Source: Pterobdella sp. o SKG-2022 (taxonomy: Eukaryota; Annelida; Clitellata; Hirudinida; Piscicolidae). From it: a stretch of 64,000 nucleotides of DNA. The stretch covers positions 18,618,589 through 18,682,588 of the forward strand of contig OZ038320.1 of NCBI GenBank assembly GCA_964035795.1. The letters are read 5' to 3'. Below are positions 1-12,148 of the stretch, piece by piece (position 1 is the first letter of the stretch; each line of letters opens with the position of its first letter). The translations under genes were made by a program, and so were the position numbers. Under the pieces are notes generated by a model. That model saw only the letters and a list, made by a program, of their open reading frames with translations. It did no database searches and was not told where the DNA came from.

Positions 1-204
1 GAAAAGGATAGCCCAAAGAGATACCATATAATAGATAAATGGTAACGTTTTATTGATGATAGTGTTCAGGTCTTTGAGATAATTTTTTAAAAATGAGATA
101 GAAGTTTGAAAAATAAAAAAAATCATTTAATAAGAATAGTTTTGAATTTTAAAATCGAAAAAATATAGTAATTTTTGTGAAAAAAACCTATAAAAACATT
201 GAAG

Positions 205-3033
205 TTTAATTGTGTTAATGAAATGTTTCAAGACATAGCCTCGAAGCTGAGCGACCCAATGGGCACGATGAATCTAGGCAATGGTTCCTTCACCAATCCT
301 AACTATACTAAAGGAATTTCTGTGCAGAAAACTAATATTAATGGTGATATTTGTATTTATTACAAAATACTTTTTAATTTTTAAATTGATTTCCATGATT
401 GATTTTCAGCCCGTATAGCTCAGCTAATTTTCTAGAGTTACCCTTTTGGGCCGACAATTAGCATCTGTTCCGCAGTGTGTTTTCGCTACATTAAATTTGT
501 AGCACATGCTTTGATCTATAAGAAAAAGCGTTTTATAAATACCATATTGCATTACATTCACATTAGTGTATATACATGAATAATATAATAAAGAGTTGAT
601 TTAGCTACATATTCTAAAATAATTCAATGAATTTGAAAAATTTTTCTTCAATCGCTTGAAACAGATATAGGAGATGTTGTTCTGATGGACTTTTCAGGAG
701 TTGAGACCTACTACAACTCATACAGTCTTTTCTTGGGAGATTCCAGTTGTGCACATGTAATTGTTGTTTCGTTGAATGATCCGCCTCATGTAAGGCAAAA
801 CCAAATCGATTTTTGGCTGGAATTTATTAGATCAAGAATGTCACCTAAAGAACCTATTGGTAATTTAATAGGTTTTATTTCTAAAAAATAATGATTTTAT
901 TTAATGGTATATTGTTGATTGTTTATAAATTTTTTTATAAGTTTGTTTTTATGAAAATATATTTTTGATCAGGCTTTTCTGGTTGCAATATGTGGGCACC
1001 TAACATTTACATAATAGCCACCAACCCCAGAGAAGTAAGAACTCAAAAATAAACTTCAAATTAGTATTTATATTTTCAGTGAAAAAATATTAATCATAAA
1101 AATAAAAAAATAATTTGCATATATGGTTTTCATTAAGCTGAATCAAAATTTTGAAGGACAACTGTGAGAAAAATGACAAAGGGTTTTGGGTAGCTGGTCA
1201 AGAATGGGCCTTCATTAATAAACTTTTGGAAAAATACGAAAGAGAAGTGATTATAAATCAACCAATAATAATTCTAGATGCTCTTTTGCCCAACTCTCAA
1301 GAAATGACTTTGTTCAAACAAAAATTGAATCAACAGAAAGAACTCATAGAAAGGGTAAGTATATTTTTCAATCTTTTATTTTTAGTAGTTATTTTTTCAT
1401 GGATTCAACTCATAATCTAAAAAATCTAATGTAAAATTTTATGTTAAAAATATATTTTTTTAATGAAATGCTTATAAAATAATCTCAAGTATATTTTTTG
1501 AGACTAGCACACTCTTTGAGAACTTTCAATTTTTAATTTCCAACTATATGACCCATTAAAAGAGCCAATTAAAATATTTTTTTTTCAGTTTCTTCCCACG
1601 CGGCTTGGATGCTTGGGTGATATTTTATTTGAGTTTCAAGGCTTGGTGAACTCTAAAAGCACTTTCCCCGTTGTTTGGTTCCATGAATTTGCTTCATGGG
1701 TGAGAGAAAAAGTGAACATACTAGCTCTTGATGATAATATCAGAGAAGTATTGGTGCAACTGCAGCTAATGGGAGAAGTATGTTTGTATGAAAATTCTTT
1801 TATAAAATACGTTAAAAAAACAGATAAAAGTGTTGAAACTTTTTTCCATTCAAAGGAAACTAGAACAAATTTTTTTTTCAGGTCATTTGTTTCGGTACAG
1901 AACCATCAGAATTAATTGTGTTGAGACCAAATTGGTTAGGCACTGAAGTGATCGGCACCCTGTTTTCTAGAGAGGCTCTTCAAACTAGTAGCAAATGGTC
2001 GGGGTTTGTTGAACAGTCCTTTATAGAAGGCTTAACTCCAAAAATAGAATTTTCCAAACTGATAGAATTACTCAAAGTTTTGGGGCTAACGTTTGAAAGA
2101 AATGTTAATAATAGTAAAGAATATTATTTACACCCATACAACAAAATGGACTTCAAATCAAACGCAGAAGAAGTATTTAAAGCTTCTCAAAACTCGGCTT
2201 TGAAGGCAGTTGTGCATATTGAAACACCAATTTCTAATTTTAGACAACTTACTTATCTTTTTCCTAGTGTTGTTATAGCTATAAACATGTCTTTCAAAAG
2301 CCAAGCTAGTGATTTCAAACAATGGAAAAACGCGTGTAGTGCTCAGTATTCAGGAAATACAGGCATTGTAGAGTTAGAAAATGAAAATGACAACGCACGT
2401 TTGGTTTTGAAGTGTTTTTCAATTAATACTAGCTCAGATAATCTTTTCACTTTTTGTGAGTCTATTTGTGCCGTTGTTTTTGGCGCCATTGATGCAGTTG
2501 CTCCAGGATTGTTTTTTCAACGTTTGCCCACTTCCTGGTCAGAAACTCAAATGTCACTAAATTTAAGCGTTTCTTTGAAATCAGAGGATATTCTTCATGA
2601 GATTTTAAAATCAACAAAAAATTCTGAAATGGTTATAAAAGTAGGAGACAGAGAAGAAAAGCTCTGTGACATTTTAACCTTTGGGTCTCAAGAGTTGTTC
2701 CAAAAAATTACATTGGGAACCGATGCTCCAGTGAGTTGCTTAAGTCATTTTGCAAGAGGATTGCTTGCCTGGCACATAGATAAAAACACAGAAAAATGTC
2801 TCAAGTTGATCAAAGCATTAGAAGTCGATGAGAATGTAATACAGGTACAAGACACAAGCATAAGCATTTTTGATCGACTCATATCATACTGGAGTTCCGA
2901 TCCTGAAATGACAATAAAAAAATTAGCAACTGCTATTGAAGATTGTTATGGAGCAGATCTCTTCAAACTTCTTTTGAAACTAACGCCTGTCTTTGTTTAT
3001 GCGTCAGTAGTGCAAACTGCACCAGAAGAATAA
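205..3033 (+). CDS. DAPK: Death-associated protein kinase (DAPK family), C-terminal half: ROC-COR and death domain; 5' partial
   Basis: Exons about 205-343, 671-859, 973-1034, 1157-1354, 1589-1777 and 1882-3033 join in phase; the stop is TAA at 3031-3033. DAPK is a Ser/Thr kinase acting in cell death and autophagy. Its C-terminal half holds a ROC GTPase-like region, a COR dimerisation region and a death domain. The exon 1/2 junction gives DFSGVETYYNSY, then FLGDSSCAHVIVVSL and NQIDFWLEFI, which closely match the DAPK1 ROC region as I recall it. Exon 6 begins with a COR-like LRPNWLGTEVIGTL and ends in a death-domain helix set (FDRLISYWSSDPEMTIKKLA to LLLKLTPVFVYA). The kinase, calmodulin-binding and ankyrin parts, and the P-loop, must lie upstream of the window. 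The position of the usual G4 motif (THAD in DAPK1) reads TNPRE. The Ser-rich tail seen after the vertebrate death domain is nearly absent. Exon 1's left edge is uncertain. Confidence 0.92.
409..570 (+). repeat. tRNA-derived SINE, in DAPK intron
   Basis: The copy starts with a degenerate tRNA-like A box (CCGTATAGCTCAGCT). It continues with GGGCCGACAATTAGC and the family body (CCGCAGTGTGTTTTCGCTAC, then TTTGATCTATAAGAAAAAGC), and ends in repeated GCATTACATT. The same body occurs near 14014, 5676 (reverse) and 44697 (reverse). The anticodon-arm part is deleted in this copy. Confidence 0.8.
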
Positions 3034-4605
3034 CTACACATTATTTATGACATATTCCATAATGAATCATTTAATTAAACAATTATTGGGTTTTTAATTA
3101 AGAACAATTGTAAAATTATCTGTGAAATAAAATTTTAAAAGTTATATTTTAACTTTGGCTGAAAGGTGAACTAGAAAAAATTAAAATTACTATAAATTTT
3201 TTTTTTACATTTTTCAAACTTAGTGAGTAGTGTAATTCAAATAAAAATTTTATTTTCAGTTAGGAATAAAAATTTTAATTCAAATTTAAAATATTTATTC
3301 TTGTCGAATCATATAAAATTTGATAAATTAAATAATTTTATACGTCGATTTATGGAAGAATTTTAGCAAATTTATTGAGCAAGAAAAAACAGAAACAATT
3401 TTTGATAAGTTTAGCGAAAGTTTTGGCTAATGTTTTATGATAAGGCCAAACTTATCGAAAATTATAGCTCTTTTTTTTGCTCAATAAATGTACTAAAATT
3501 CTTCAATAAATCGAGGTACAAAAAATTGATAGGTTAAATATATGCAGAAACTGTACGAAATTTCTCTATTCATTTTTTGTGTTTGACATGATGAAAATTA
3601 ACTTCATAGAACTGATCAATAAATTACTTTATTCTGATTATTCACTGCTTGATTTAGTTTTGTTTAGTGATAATGCTTGCAACTATGTTTTAATAAAATA
3701 AGTCAATTAAGTTTTTTTGATTAAGTAATATTTGGCTCCATACTTCATTAAGTTTCACTAATATCTTTTTTGAAAGCGGAGGGTATATCTAAAATATGAT
3801 GTTAAACGCTAACCGATCATTACAATTCTGTTATTCCACTCTATTTGCAGTCCTTGGTCAATAAATATAGATAACTTTTTAGAGACAGCTTGTTGTGTTT
3901 TCAAAAAAAAATTTTTTTTCAATTTTACGCTAGTTTAAGATATATTTTAATGAATTTATTTGAGAGAAAAAAACTGTGATTTTTGCTAATTATAACTTTT
4001 TTGCTTCAAGTTTGACGTTAAAGTTTCGAGATATAAAGATCAATATATAAACTTAGTTAAAAATTTGTACAACATGAATGTGGTCATTTTCAGCCAAACT
4101 TTATATAAAGAAAAACAGCAAGTGCCCCAGAAATGAAAGCTTAAGAAGTTTAAAATAGATACTACTTGTGTTAAGCCGATGAATGTTCACGCTCCAAAAA
4201 ATTGACCCAAGTTTAAAAACAAAAAAAAAGGTGAAATGAGCTTGCTTCTGAACTTTAAAAACTTTTGATGTGCCAAACATCACTCGTTAAAAGGGTATTT
4301 GAACTCGAAACCAAAAAAATTTTGCAAATTTAAGGCGCAAACAGAAATCATTTCAATATTACTTTTATTGAACAATCAATCAACTAAAATAAATATCTCA
4401 TTAATGATCAAATGCTAATTTAAAAGTTATAAAAAATTATCAGAAACTAATTTTAAGTTTTTGTTAAAAACTCGATTTTTCAAATATCACATCTATTCAA
4501 ACTAATTTTATTGAAAAATTTTATTAACAAGCTGAATAACTACATTTTGTTCCCAAATAATCAATTTTTCTTTAGCTCTGAATAAATAATTTGCCAAAAA
4601 AAACT
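3034..4605. other. Gene-free stretch between DAPK and the WSC/EGF receptor
   Basis: This is AT-rich sequence after the DAPK stop, with a possible AATAAA polyadenylation signal near 3127. It contains one inverted-repeat element (3341-3519). Open frames here are short and low in complexity, and I see no supported gene. The gene on the other strand ends at 4606, so the two genes are convergent. Confidence 0.7.
3341..3519. mobile_element. MITE-like inverted-repeat element (TTATCGAAAATTATAG family)
   Basis: About 70 bp at the left (CGATTTATGGAAGAATTTTA ... TTTTTGATAAGTTTAGC) is repeated in inverted, imperfect form at the right (AAACTTATCGAAAATTATAG ... AATTCTTCAATAAATCG). Related pieces lie at 27285-27365 and 33380-33490. 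It has no coding capacity. The inverted-repeat form and dispersed copies suggest a non-autonomous DNA transposon, but I could not define a target-site duplication. Confidence 0.65.
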
Positions 4606-7600
4606 TTAAAACTCAGAAGACGATGAGTCAGCATTAATTGAATACGAAAACTCATCATCAGTGTATTGAATGCCATTTCCCCCAGAAAATTTTTCTAGTA
4701 AAATTTCTCCTATAAGAGATGGTGTAGCTTTAGATGAAATTTTTTCGTGATAGAATTTGTAACTGGGCTTATAATCTGATTCAGAAAAGCTACAAACTGA
4801 AGCCTTAGTGCAATTATTTGCATAGTTCTTATTACAGATGAGATTGTTGTTGAGGTTTGGTGTGGTGAGATGCTGATAAAAAGGTGAATTGGAATTATGT
4901 TGTGTCATCTGTATTGATGAACTGTGGTTTTTTTTCAATTTTCTTTCACTGCCCTCCATTCTGCTTTTATATTTCATTCTCTTTTTTCTACCCGTTTGTT
5001 CCAATCTTTCATTTTGGCTTTGCTCATCTTTGCTTTTTTCTTTGTCATTACGATTTTCTTTGAGCCAACTGAAGTTTTTTCAAGTTATTTCAATTTTGAG
5101 TTTTGAAAATTAATTAAAGGCAACACTTGTACATAATCAAAAACGTTCGTTTATATTTTTAAGATATAATCAGTCTATCTGTGATTGCGCCATGTTGCCA
5201 TAAGTTTTAGAAAACACAATAGTCGATATTTTTTCAAAGTTTCCTTTTTTCAGGATATTTGTTCCAAATTGATTTCATTTCTAGCTTTTAGATTAAAATT
5301 TTATTTCTTTTGCCTTGAAATAATTTCTTAAAATATTCAATATATTTAATAGAAAATGTGAATTAATTTTTTTTTCCATTTATTTTTAATTACTTGGCAA
5401 AGTTAATTCTTAATTGATAAATACGGTTATTCGATGAAATAATTGCATTTAAGGATTTTATTAACTACACATCAGCAGCTCGTAAAAAAGACTTCATAAA
5501 TTTGAAAATAAAAATAAATATAGTTTTCAAGAAGCATCGTATGTTCTTAGGAAATTTGAATTTCTTAAATTATACTTTTTGATTTATAAAGAATTTCTTG
5601 AAATAAAATGTAAAAAAATTTCACTCAAATAAAATTTTTTTTTATGAGTACAATCTTAACTTTATTAGTTTAATGCGGTATTTAAGAGCGCTATTCCTTA
5701 TAGATCAAAGCGCTCGCTACAAACTTAGTGTAGTGAAAACAGGTGCTAATTGTTGTTTCACCGAAATCGAACACGGTAACTTTAAATATATAGTTTTTGT
5801 CCTCTACCAAATGAGCTATATAGGCCAACGTTAATTTTGAACTTTATACGCATTTTCAATGTTTTGCAAAAAAACTTAGTTTTCATAAGTTAATGAAATT
5901 AGAAACACCCTTTAGCATCGGTCTAATTATAGTTGCAACGCAAACGAATGTTGAGAAAAGGATTAAACTCCATTCAAGCCATACCTTGATACCATAGAAC
6001 CCACACAAACAGTTGCCATAATGAAGAACAATATCAACGATGCTTGATATAAACTGGAGTTGGTTTGATGACTCTTATGAGTATTATATTATTATTCAAA
6101 GACAAAAATAAAGACCAAAGCGCCATGCATAAAACCATTTGAACCCACGATATATAAAAACTACTAAAATTAAGTTTTATATGATATTACAGCTTTAGAG
6201 TAACAAATCTTAAAAAAAAATACTAAATTGAAAACTATAATACTAATTTATCCACATTACAATAATTTCATACAAAATAAATTATTAGTCTTCAAAGTCT
6301 CATAAAAGATTATTATATAAGTAATTTTCAAAATACAATCTGAATTAAATTCGAACATTAATGAAATGATGAGAATGCTATTCAAAATTTTCTAAGAAAT
6401 ATTAATAATTTCGAGAAAAAGAAGCTAGCCCACCTCAACAAAGAAGACAAAGATACAAACGGGAGATCATGTCCTATTCAATATTTCATATATTCTATAT
6501 CGTTTTCATACCATATTATTATTACTATTCAAATAAATTCAATTTTATTGTTTTTCAGCATTTTAAAAGATCAAATTACAAAAACTACTAAACAACATAA
6601 CAGCATTGCATAGAGAAATTTTGCTATCAGATGAGGTTTATTAGTTAGTCCCTTACATTGGCAGCTTCCTATGCAGCAAAGCTTGGGTTGAGTTTCTTAA
6701 AAAAAAAGAATGGATATATATAAAAGACTTGATATAGCTGAAAAAACTTGAGCTGAACACAATGAGAAAAGAGTTAGATATGGCTTTTGCAGATCATTTT
6801 GTTTGTTCTAAATGGAAAATCCGACTCCGAAGTAACTTTATCAAAGAACTTACTTTGGGGGTAAAAAAAGTTATATAACATTTGAGAAACCTAACCAAAA
6901 TACTCGACACATTAGCTTCTTTAAATATTATTAACATCCTATGTAGAGCAATACCTGTTCTCTTACCGTTGATGACAAAAGCTATTGTTATTGTACTTTA
7001 TTAACTTTTATTTCTTAATAAAACTATATTCAACTATAATTTTCCATATTTTAAAAAGTTCCTTGAAATTAGCATAATTAAAAAATTCACTAATATAAAT
7101 AAAGAATACTGATAGAGCGAACTTCTGTTGCAACTATCCCCATAATAAGCACTAGCACATTTCTCCCTGGGACATTGGCCACTCTGTACGTCACACGCCG
7201 TCAGAAACCCTGCAAGGTTTTTCCAATAAATAATGCAATAATATTTGATGCTAATTAATTAGAGCTTATACTGATAAACTGTTACCTTTACAATGGCATT
7301 TGAGTAGGCAATCGTGTTTGTAGGTACCTATCGGGCATGCTGGTGAAAAAAAGTTTCATGAAAAAATATAAAAAATTTATAAATTTGTCAAATAGATAAA
7401 TAATAAGATAGATGTATGCGGTAGATAATATTTATTATCCGATTTCACTGTGAAGTATCAATTCAAAAACATTTTTAACGAACTATTACTTCGAATCAAA
7501 ATTTTAACTTTTTTATGGCATAAATTATAATGTTAATGCTCAAAGTTCAAAAACGTTTCTACTCGAATAAGCACTATAAACTTGCTTTCCTCCGCACGCC

Positions 7601-8665
7601 TGGGATATGTTTCCTGGTTCAAATTTTTTTGTAGAATTATATATTTATATATGAATCTTCAAAGTTCATATTGAATAATTCAATTAAATTTTTTCCATTC
7701 TATGATTGAATAAACTAAATAAGATTATATGAAAAAATTGACTTACCCTCACAAGGATTGTCACAAAATGTCATTGGCAAGCTTCCAAGAGAATTATACT
7801 TATCGCCACAATGACATTTGCTGTTCTGCATGATTGACACTGATATTTTGTTATTTATCTTTCTAATTACCTATCTTTTACTCTTTATCTATTTTTTCAA
7901 AAATTCAATATTTTTTCCAATGGTATGTTTTGTATTAATAATTTTTATTGTTCTGTTTTGGCTTCTCTATATGCCAGTCGCATAGTTATTTGGCTCAAGT
8001 TTGGTTTTGACTGCCAGCACTGTATAATACAGATGTTTTTTACTATTTAGATCAAACAATCAGACCAACGTGGAATCAATGAAGATTATTACACTATATT
8101 AACTAAGATAGTGTCTAATTTAATCCCATAATATACTATTATATATCAATTTACATTAAAATTTTTTTTTCAATTTTTTCAACTTTGATCATATGGTTAT
8201 ATAGTATTCACATCAGTCATTTCGCTAAGTTGGTTCTTTTTGCATAATGGGGATGGAATTGGATTAAACATTTAGTTTCTCACCTCTATTCCGGCATATT
8301 TATAATTTTTTGCTCGACAGTATTTCACACACTGTTCCACTGTCATATTACCTTCATAGTCTGTTCGCAAGATGAATTAATTGTAATATATTTTAAAATG
8401 ACGCATTCATAGAATTTTTCTAACATTTCTTATTTTCAAAAGATCTTCCACAAACTGGGAAGTAAAGCTTATAACAAAAGTTTGAAATTTCGGTATTAAT
8501 GCAATTAATATATCAAGATATGTAATTCTATGTATACTGAAATTAATTTTCCCATTTTAGGTACAAAATAATAAAACATTAAACTATGAGTCATCTTGTG
8601 AGGAAAGTCTTCAAGGAGACCACGGAGGCTCTCACCAGCTCTGCTGCACGTCAGATAGGTGTAGT
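4606..8665 (-). CDS. WSC-domain / EGF-like single-pass membrane receptor, 5' incomplete
   Basis: Exons on the minus strand: 8665-8585, 8360-8284, 7825-7747, 7339-7286, 7209-7110, 6053-5985 and 5068-4606. All phases match and the model closes at a stop (307 codons). The first three encode a WSC domain (YLTCSRAG..., NMTVEQCVKYCRAKNYKYAG, KCHCGDKYN...FCDNPCEG), a Cys-rich module of cell-wall sensors and animal extracellular proteins. Then come EGF-like repeats (CPIGTYKHDCLLKCHCK and CDVQSGQCPREKCASAYYG), one hydrophobic helix (ASLILFFIMATVCVGSMV), and a basic then Ser/Asn-rich cytoplasmic tail of about 155 residues ending SSSSEF. The signal-peptide exon was not found. Exon 7209-7110 can also read on to a stop at 7034 through another hydrophobic stretch (YSLFILVNFLIMLIS), perhaps an alternative end. 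Ligand unknown. The WSC exons are strong; the TM and tail joins rest on phase alone. Confidence 0.72.
5069..7033. other. Introns and unassigned sequence within the WSC-gene span
   Basis: Apart from the small transmembrane exon (6053-5985) and the SINE, this stretch is AT-rich with no coding frame I can support. A short block near 6780-6850 reads open for a few dozen residues but resembles nothing I know. Confidence 0.5.
5676..5828 (-). repeat. tRNA-derived SINE, reverse copy in an intron of the WSC gene
   Basis: Reading the minus strand gives the tRNA-like head (GCCTATATAGCTCATTTGGT), a B-box-like GTTCGATTTC region, then the common body with CTACACTAAGTTTGTAGCGA and TTTGATCTATAAGG. It ends in a GCGCT...TAAATACCGCATTA tail. 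The order and wording match the copy at 14014-14200. Confidence 0.75.
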
Positions 8666-8849
8666 CTGTCGCCATGCCTCTGAGTTTTATGTTATTTAGA
8701 CGTTTTATTTCGTGAGTTTTCAAAGAAATCCATAAATCAGTCATTTTGATGTTATTAACCAACTAATTTTATTATATTAATTTTTTTAGGATATTATGAA
8801 ATATAAAAACAAATAACCAAAAAATAGAGACCGTGGAGTGTAAGGAAAC

Positions 8850-9330
8850 CTGGCATGATCAAAATAACCCTAGACGGACTCGTACTTGAGCAAATGAAAA
8901 AATTCAAGTACCCAAAAAGTTATTTTTCAAAAAATGATTACACTGAAAAAACACTAGAATACGGATTGGAATTGCTAAATTTTTATTTAGTAATCTGAAA
9001 CTAATCCCAACAAGTGGACTCAGACTCACAACCAAGAAGTTGATCAAGACCCTGGTGTGTAGTGTGGCGACATATGCAGCAAAGACGTGGACCATTTGAA
9101 GGCGGACAAAAAAATTAAAAACTACGGAAATGTGGGTTTAAAGAAAAATGGAAAAAATGAAGTGGACTGACAAACTGACCAATAAAGAAGTTTCAAGTCC
9201 GGCTAATGAAAGAAGAGGATTGATGGCATATAACAAAGAATGAATAAATGACATTTTGGATTGAATTAAAATAATGAAGATGGTTTTTGATGAAAAGGGG
9301 CTTTAAAGGAAAATTAAAAAGTTTTTTCAA
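8850..9330 (+). pseudogene. Decayed RTE-like non-LTR retrotransposon ORF, C-terminal part
   Basis: Translation across frameshifts gives LEQMKKFKYPKSY, LRLTTKKLIKT, SVATYAAKTWT, then CGFKEKWKKMKWTDKLTNKE. This corresponds to the familiar reverse-transcriptase C-terminal pattern (VKYFKYLGS ... SVATYGAETWT ... MEKISWTDKVTNEEV). Frameshifts and stops show it is dead. It lies upstream of the WSC exons, on the opposite strand. Confidence 0.65.
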
Positions 9331-9689
9331 TTATCATTTTTTTTTCATTAATTCTGGTTAAATATGTTTTCTCCTTGTGTGCTTCTATAGTTTTTTATAT
9401 ATATTTATTTGCGCTCAAAATCAAACCTAATCAAAATTTGCATTTTTTTCGTTTGAAAAAATTTCAATTTATTTGCTCGTCTTTTAAGTTTTCTTCAATT
9501 CTTTTTATGTTGTAAATGTTGTTAGTATTTAACAAGACTTAATTGGAAAATATGAGACAATATGTTATATTAAGAACACAACTTTCCGTAAAAAAAACTT
9601 AAAATGTGCACTATCAAACTCTATATGTTAAAGCAACTAGATCTCTGAAAAAAACTTGCTGCGGAATGTTGTGAGGGTTCGAAATTTGT

Positions 9690-10480
9690 CCCTAAAAAAA
9701 TCAACCTCAAGCCATCCAACAAGGAAATTTTCACATATTCACCGATGCAACTTGAGCACATTCTTTCTTGGAGCAACTCTATGCATCTTAGACTGAATTC
9801 TTCTGAAGTTAACTTTATTTATCTTTCTAGGTCCAAAGCTCTCTCTTCCTCTCTCCCTCCTATTATGATCTCTGACTTTACCCTTTATCCCTCTTCCACT
9901 ATTCGTAGTCTAAGTTTTTTTTATTAGATTCTGCCCTTTCTTTTAAACTTCAAATTCTCTCCGTTGCTTCTTGTTTTTTTTACCTACGTCGGTATCAGAC
10001 AGATCTCTTCTTATCTCGATGATGCCTCTCTTGAGTTTTATGTCTGCTCTCTTATTTTCTTCCGTCTTGATCACTGCAACTATTTATACTATGATCTTCC
10101 AAAATCTACCATCTACGCTCTTACTAAAGCTTTCAACTCTACTGCACGATTAGTCTTTGAAACTCCTAAATTTTCTCATCTCTCCATCTCTTATCGATCT
10201 TCAATGTCTACCTCTTCTTTTTCACTTTTCCTTCAAAATATGTTCTTTGATGCATAAAATCTTTTATTCTATTTCATCTTTCTTTCTTTCTAATTTCTTA
10301 CTACTTCCTAAACGTACTGGCCTACAGTTCTCTACTCCCTCTCATTCTTACGCTAAAACTGCTTTTTCTTTCTTTGGTTCATTTCTCTGAAACTCTTTTT
10401 CTCCAAATCTTAAAACTTCTTCCTATCCTATTTTTCTTAAAAACTTTAAAACCTACTTCTAAAAGCAGTTAATAGCAGAG
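9690..10480 (+). pseudogene. Decayed non-LTR retrotransposon ORF2 tail (Jockey/CR1-like)
   Basis: Broken frames give LSWSNSMHLRLNSSEVNFIY, then ISSYLDDASLEFYVCSLI and DHCNYLYYDLPKSTIYALTK, AFNSTARLVFETPKFSH, and a tail with FLLLPKRTGLQFSTPSHSYA. These are the typical post-RT tail signatures of Jockey/CR1-type elements (NSAARLV..TPK, LPLxxRxxFKICxLMHK, PSHSYAK). At least three frame changes are needed, so it is a relic. Confidence 0.75.
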
Positions 10481-12148
10481 CACTGAACGATTCGTAAGAG
10501 GCTTTATATAAGTTTTTCACAATATTTTAATTATTATTATAAGATCGAAAGTTCTGTTTACTGGGATTAAAAACATTATTAACAACATATTTTATTTATG
10601 AAAAAGGTTTGAGTTACTGTAATCTTTTTTCAGAAACGATGGTTTATCGAGAAAGGAAGCATCAACTTCTTCAAATGGTTGCTTTATAGACGCAAAAACA
10701 TTAAAAACCAAACATTTATAATCATTTTTTTCAATTCCATTAAAGTCAAAATTTGTTTACAACGTTCAACCTTAATTTCAAAAAAATTTTAAAAGTGGTA
10801 AATTCATTAGAAAATATTTAAACTTGAAATATTTTTAAAAAAATAAAGAAAAATTCATTTTGAATCTCATGTTTTCAAAATCATTAGAAAGTTTTGTAAT
10901 TAATTTTATTTTCAATTTTGAGTTTAACCGAAAAGGAACTTTTTCAAAGTGACATAAAAGTCTTAGTTTTTTTAAAATTCAAGCTTACATGCTCTTTAAT
11001 TGTTATATTTCTTTCAAAAATCTTATATTTTTGAAAAATATTGACATAAAGAAATTGAATATGTGGCCTAATAGTTAACGTCTTCTAACTCGCCTTCATG
11101 TGGGTGGAATTCCTACTTACCGCTTCTAAGTTAGCATAAAATTCTCCATTGAAGTGAGTTTCTAAACAAGTTTTTTATTTTTTTTTATATAAAACGAAAT
11201 GAAGTATTATCCTTCATTCCAAACTATAAAAATAAACTGTATATTATAAAATTCAACTTTTAATTAAAACTTACAAAGGCGCTTCATTAATAAGGCCTTT
11301 TGTTCGGTTAGCCTATGTGGTAACAACCTACGTCACTCAACACTGTAGTCTTGCATTCGAATCTTAATCTCAAATTTTTAAATTTTGAATATTTTGTTTT
11401 TGTAATATATTTCAACTTATAAATAATTTTCACATAAAAAAATTTCTTCTGAATTTCAAAAACTTCGGCTTAGCCAAAAATTAAAACCATGAAAAAAAGA
11501 GAAATCAAAATCATAAAAACTTGCATTTTACATATATGATCACTATGTTATAAGAATTAGAAAAACCTATATATATTTCAAGAATCGGTTCTTTGCGGTT
11601 AACGGCAGCTTATAACAAATTGAAAATTAAGACATAGAAAAAAATGAAATCAAAACCAGCAAAATAACGTAGGTAAATTTAACCAGAGATGACAATTTTT
11701 AAAGGGAAAAATTACTTTAAAAAAACGCCAATAGCCACGTAGCTCAACATTATGGCGTATTTTCTCAAAAACTATTCTTACAATGAAGAATATTTTTTGC
11801 CGATCATATCTGATAACAACATATTGAAAAACTTCAACGTCACAAAAACCCAGATGATTGGAAATAGTGAAATACTTAATAATAGCATGAGACGGCTAGC
11901 AAACTGTCCAACCTTTTTTTATTAAACACGGGGTCCTAATGTATCAAAAAATCATCAAAATGCTTGTATTTGAATACAAATTGACAAAAATCAACACATA
12001 AAAATTTTTTCAAAATCTGTTGTATTCAAACACAAATAGTCTTTCAAAGTTGAAACTTTAGAACAATTAACTAAGACACTAAATAATTACAAAAGTAAAT
12101 TAAAATTTTTCTTTCATGATATTTTACACAAAAGAGTTTTTGAAAAAT
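10481..12148. other. Gene-free AT-rich stretch with possible tRNA-like SINE heads
   Basis: I see no coding frame here. Two short tRNA-like segments occur: 11063-11125 (GTGGCCTAATAGTTAACG ... GGTGGAATTCCTAC) and 11290-11370 (GTTAGCCTATGTGGTAACAA ... TGCATTCGAATC). Each has A-box- and B-box-like blocks and is followed by AT-rich sequence, so old SINE heads are more likely than working tRNA genes. Confidence 0.4.

Noticed and set aside
4889..5113. Hydrophobic plus-strand frames resembling membrane peptides
   Set aside because: Antisense of the basic/Ser-rich tail exon of the WSC-EGF gene.
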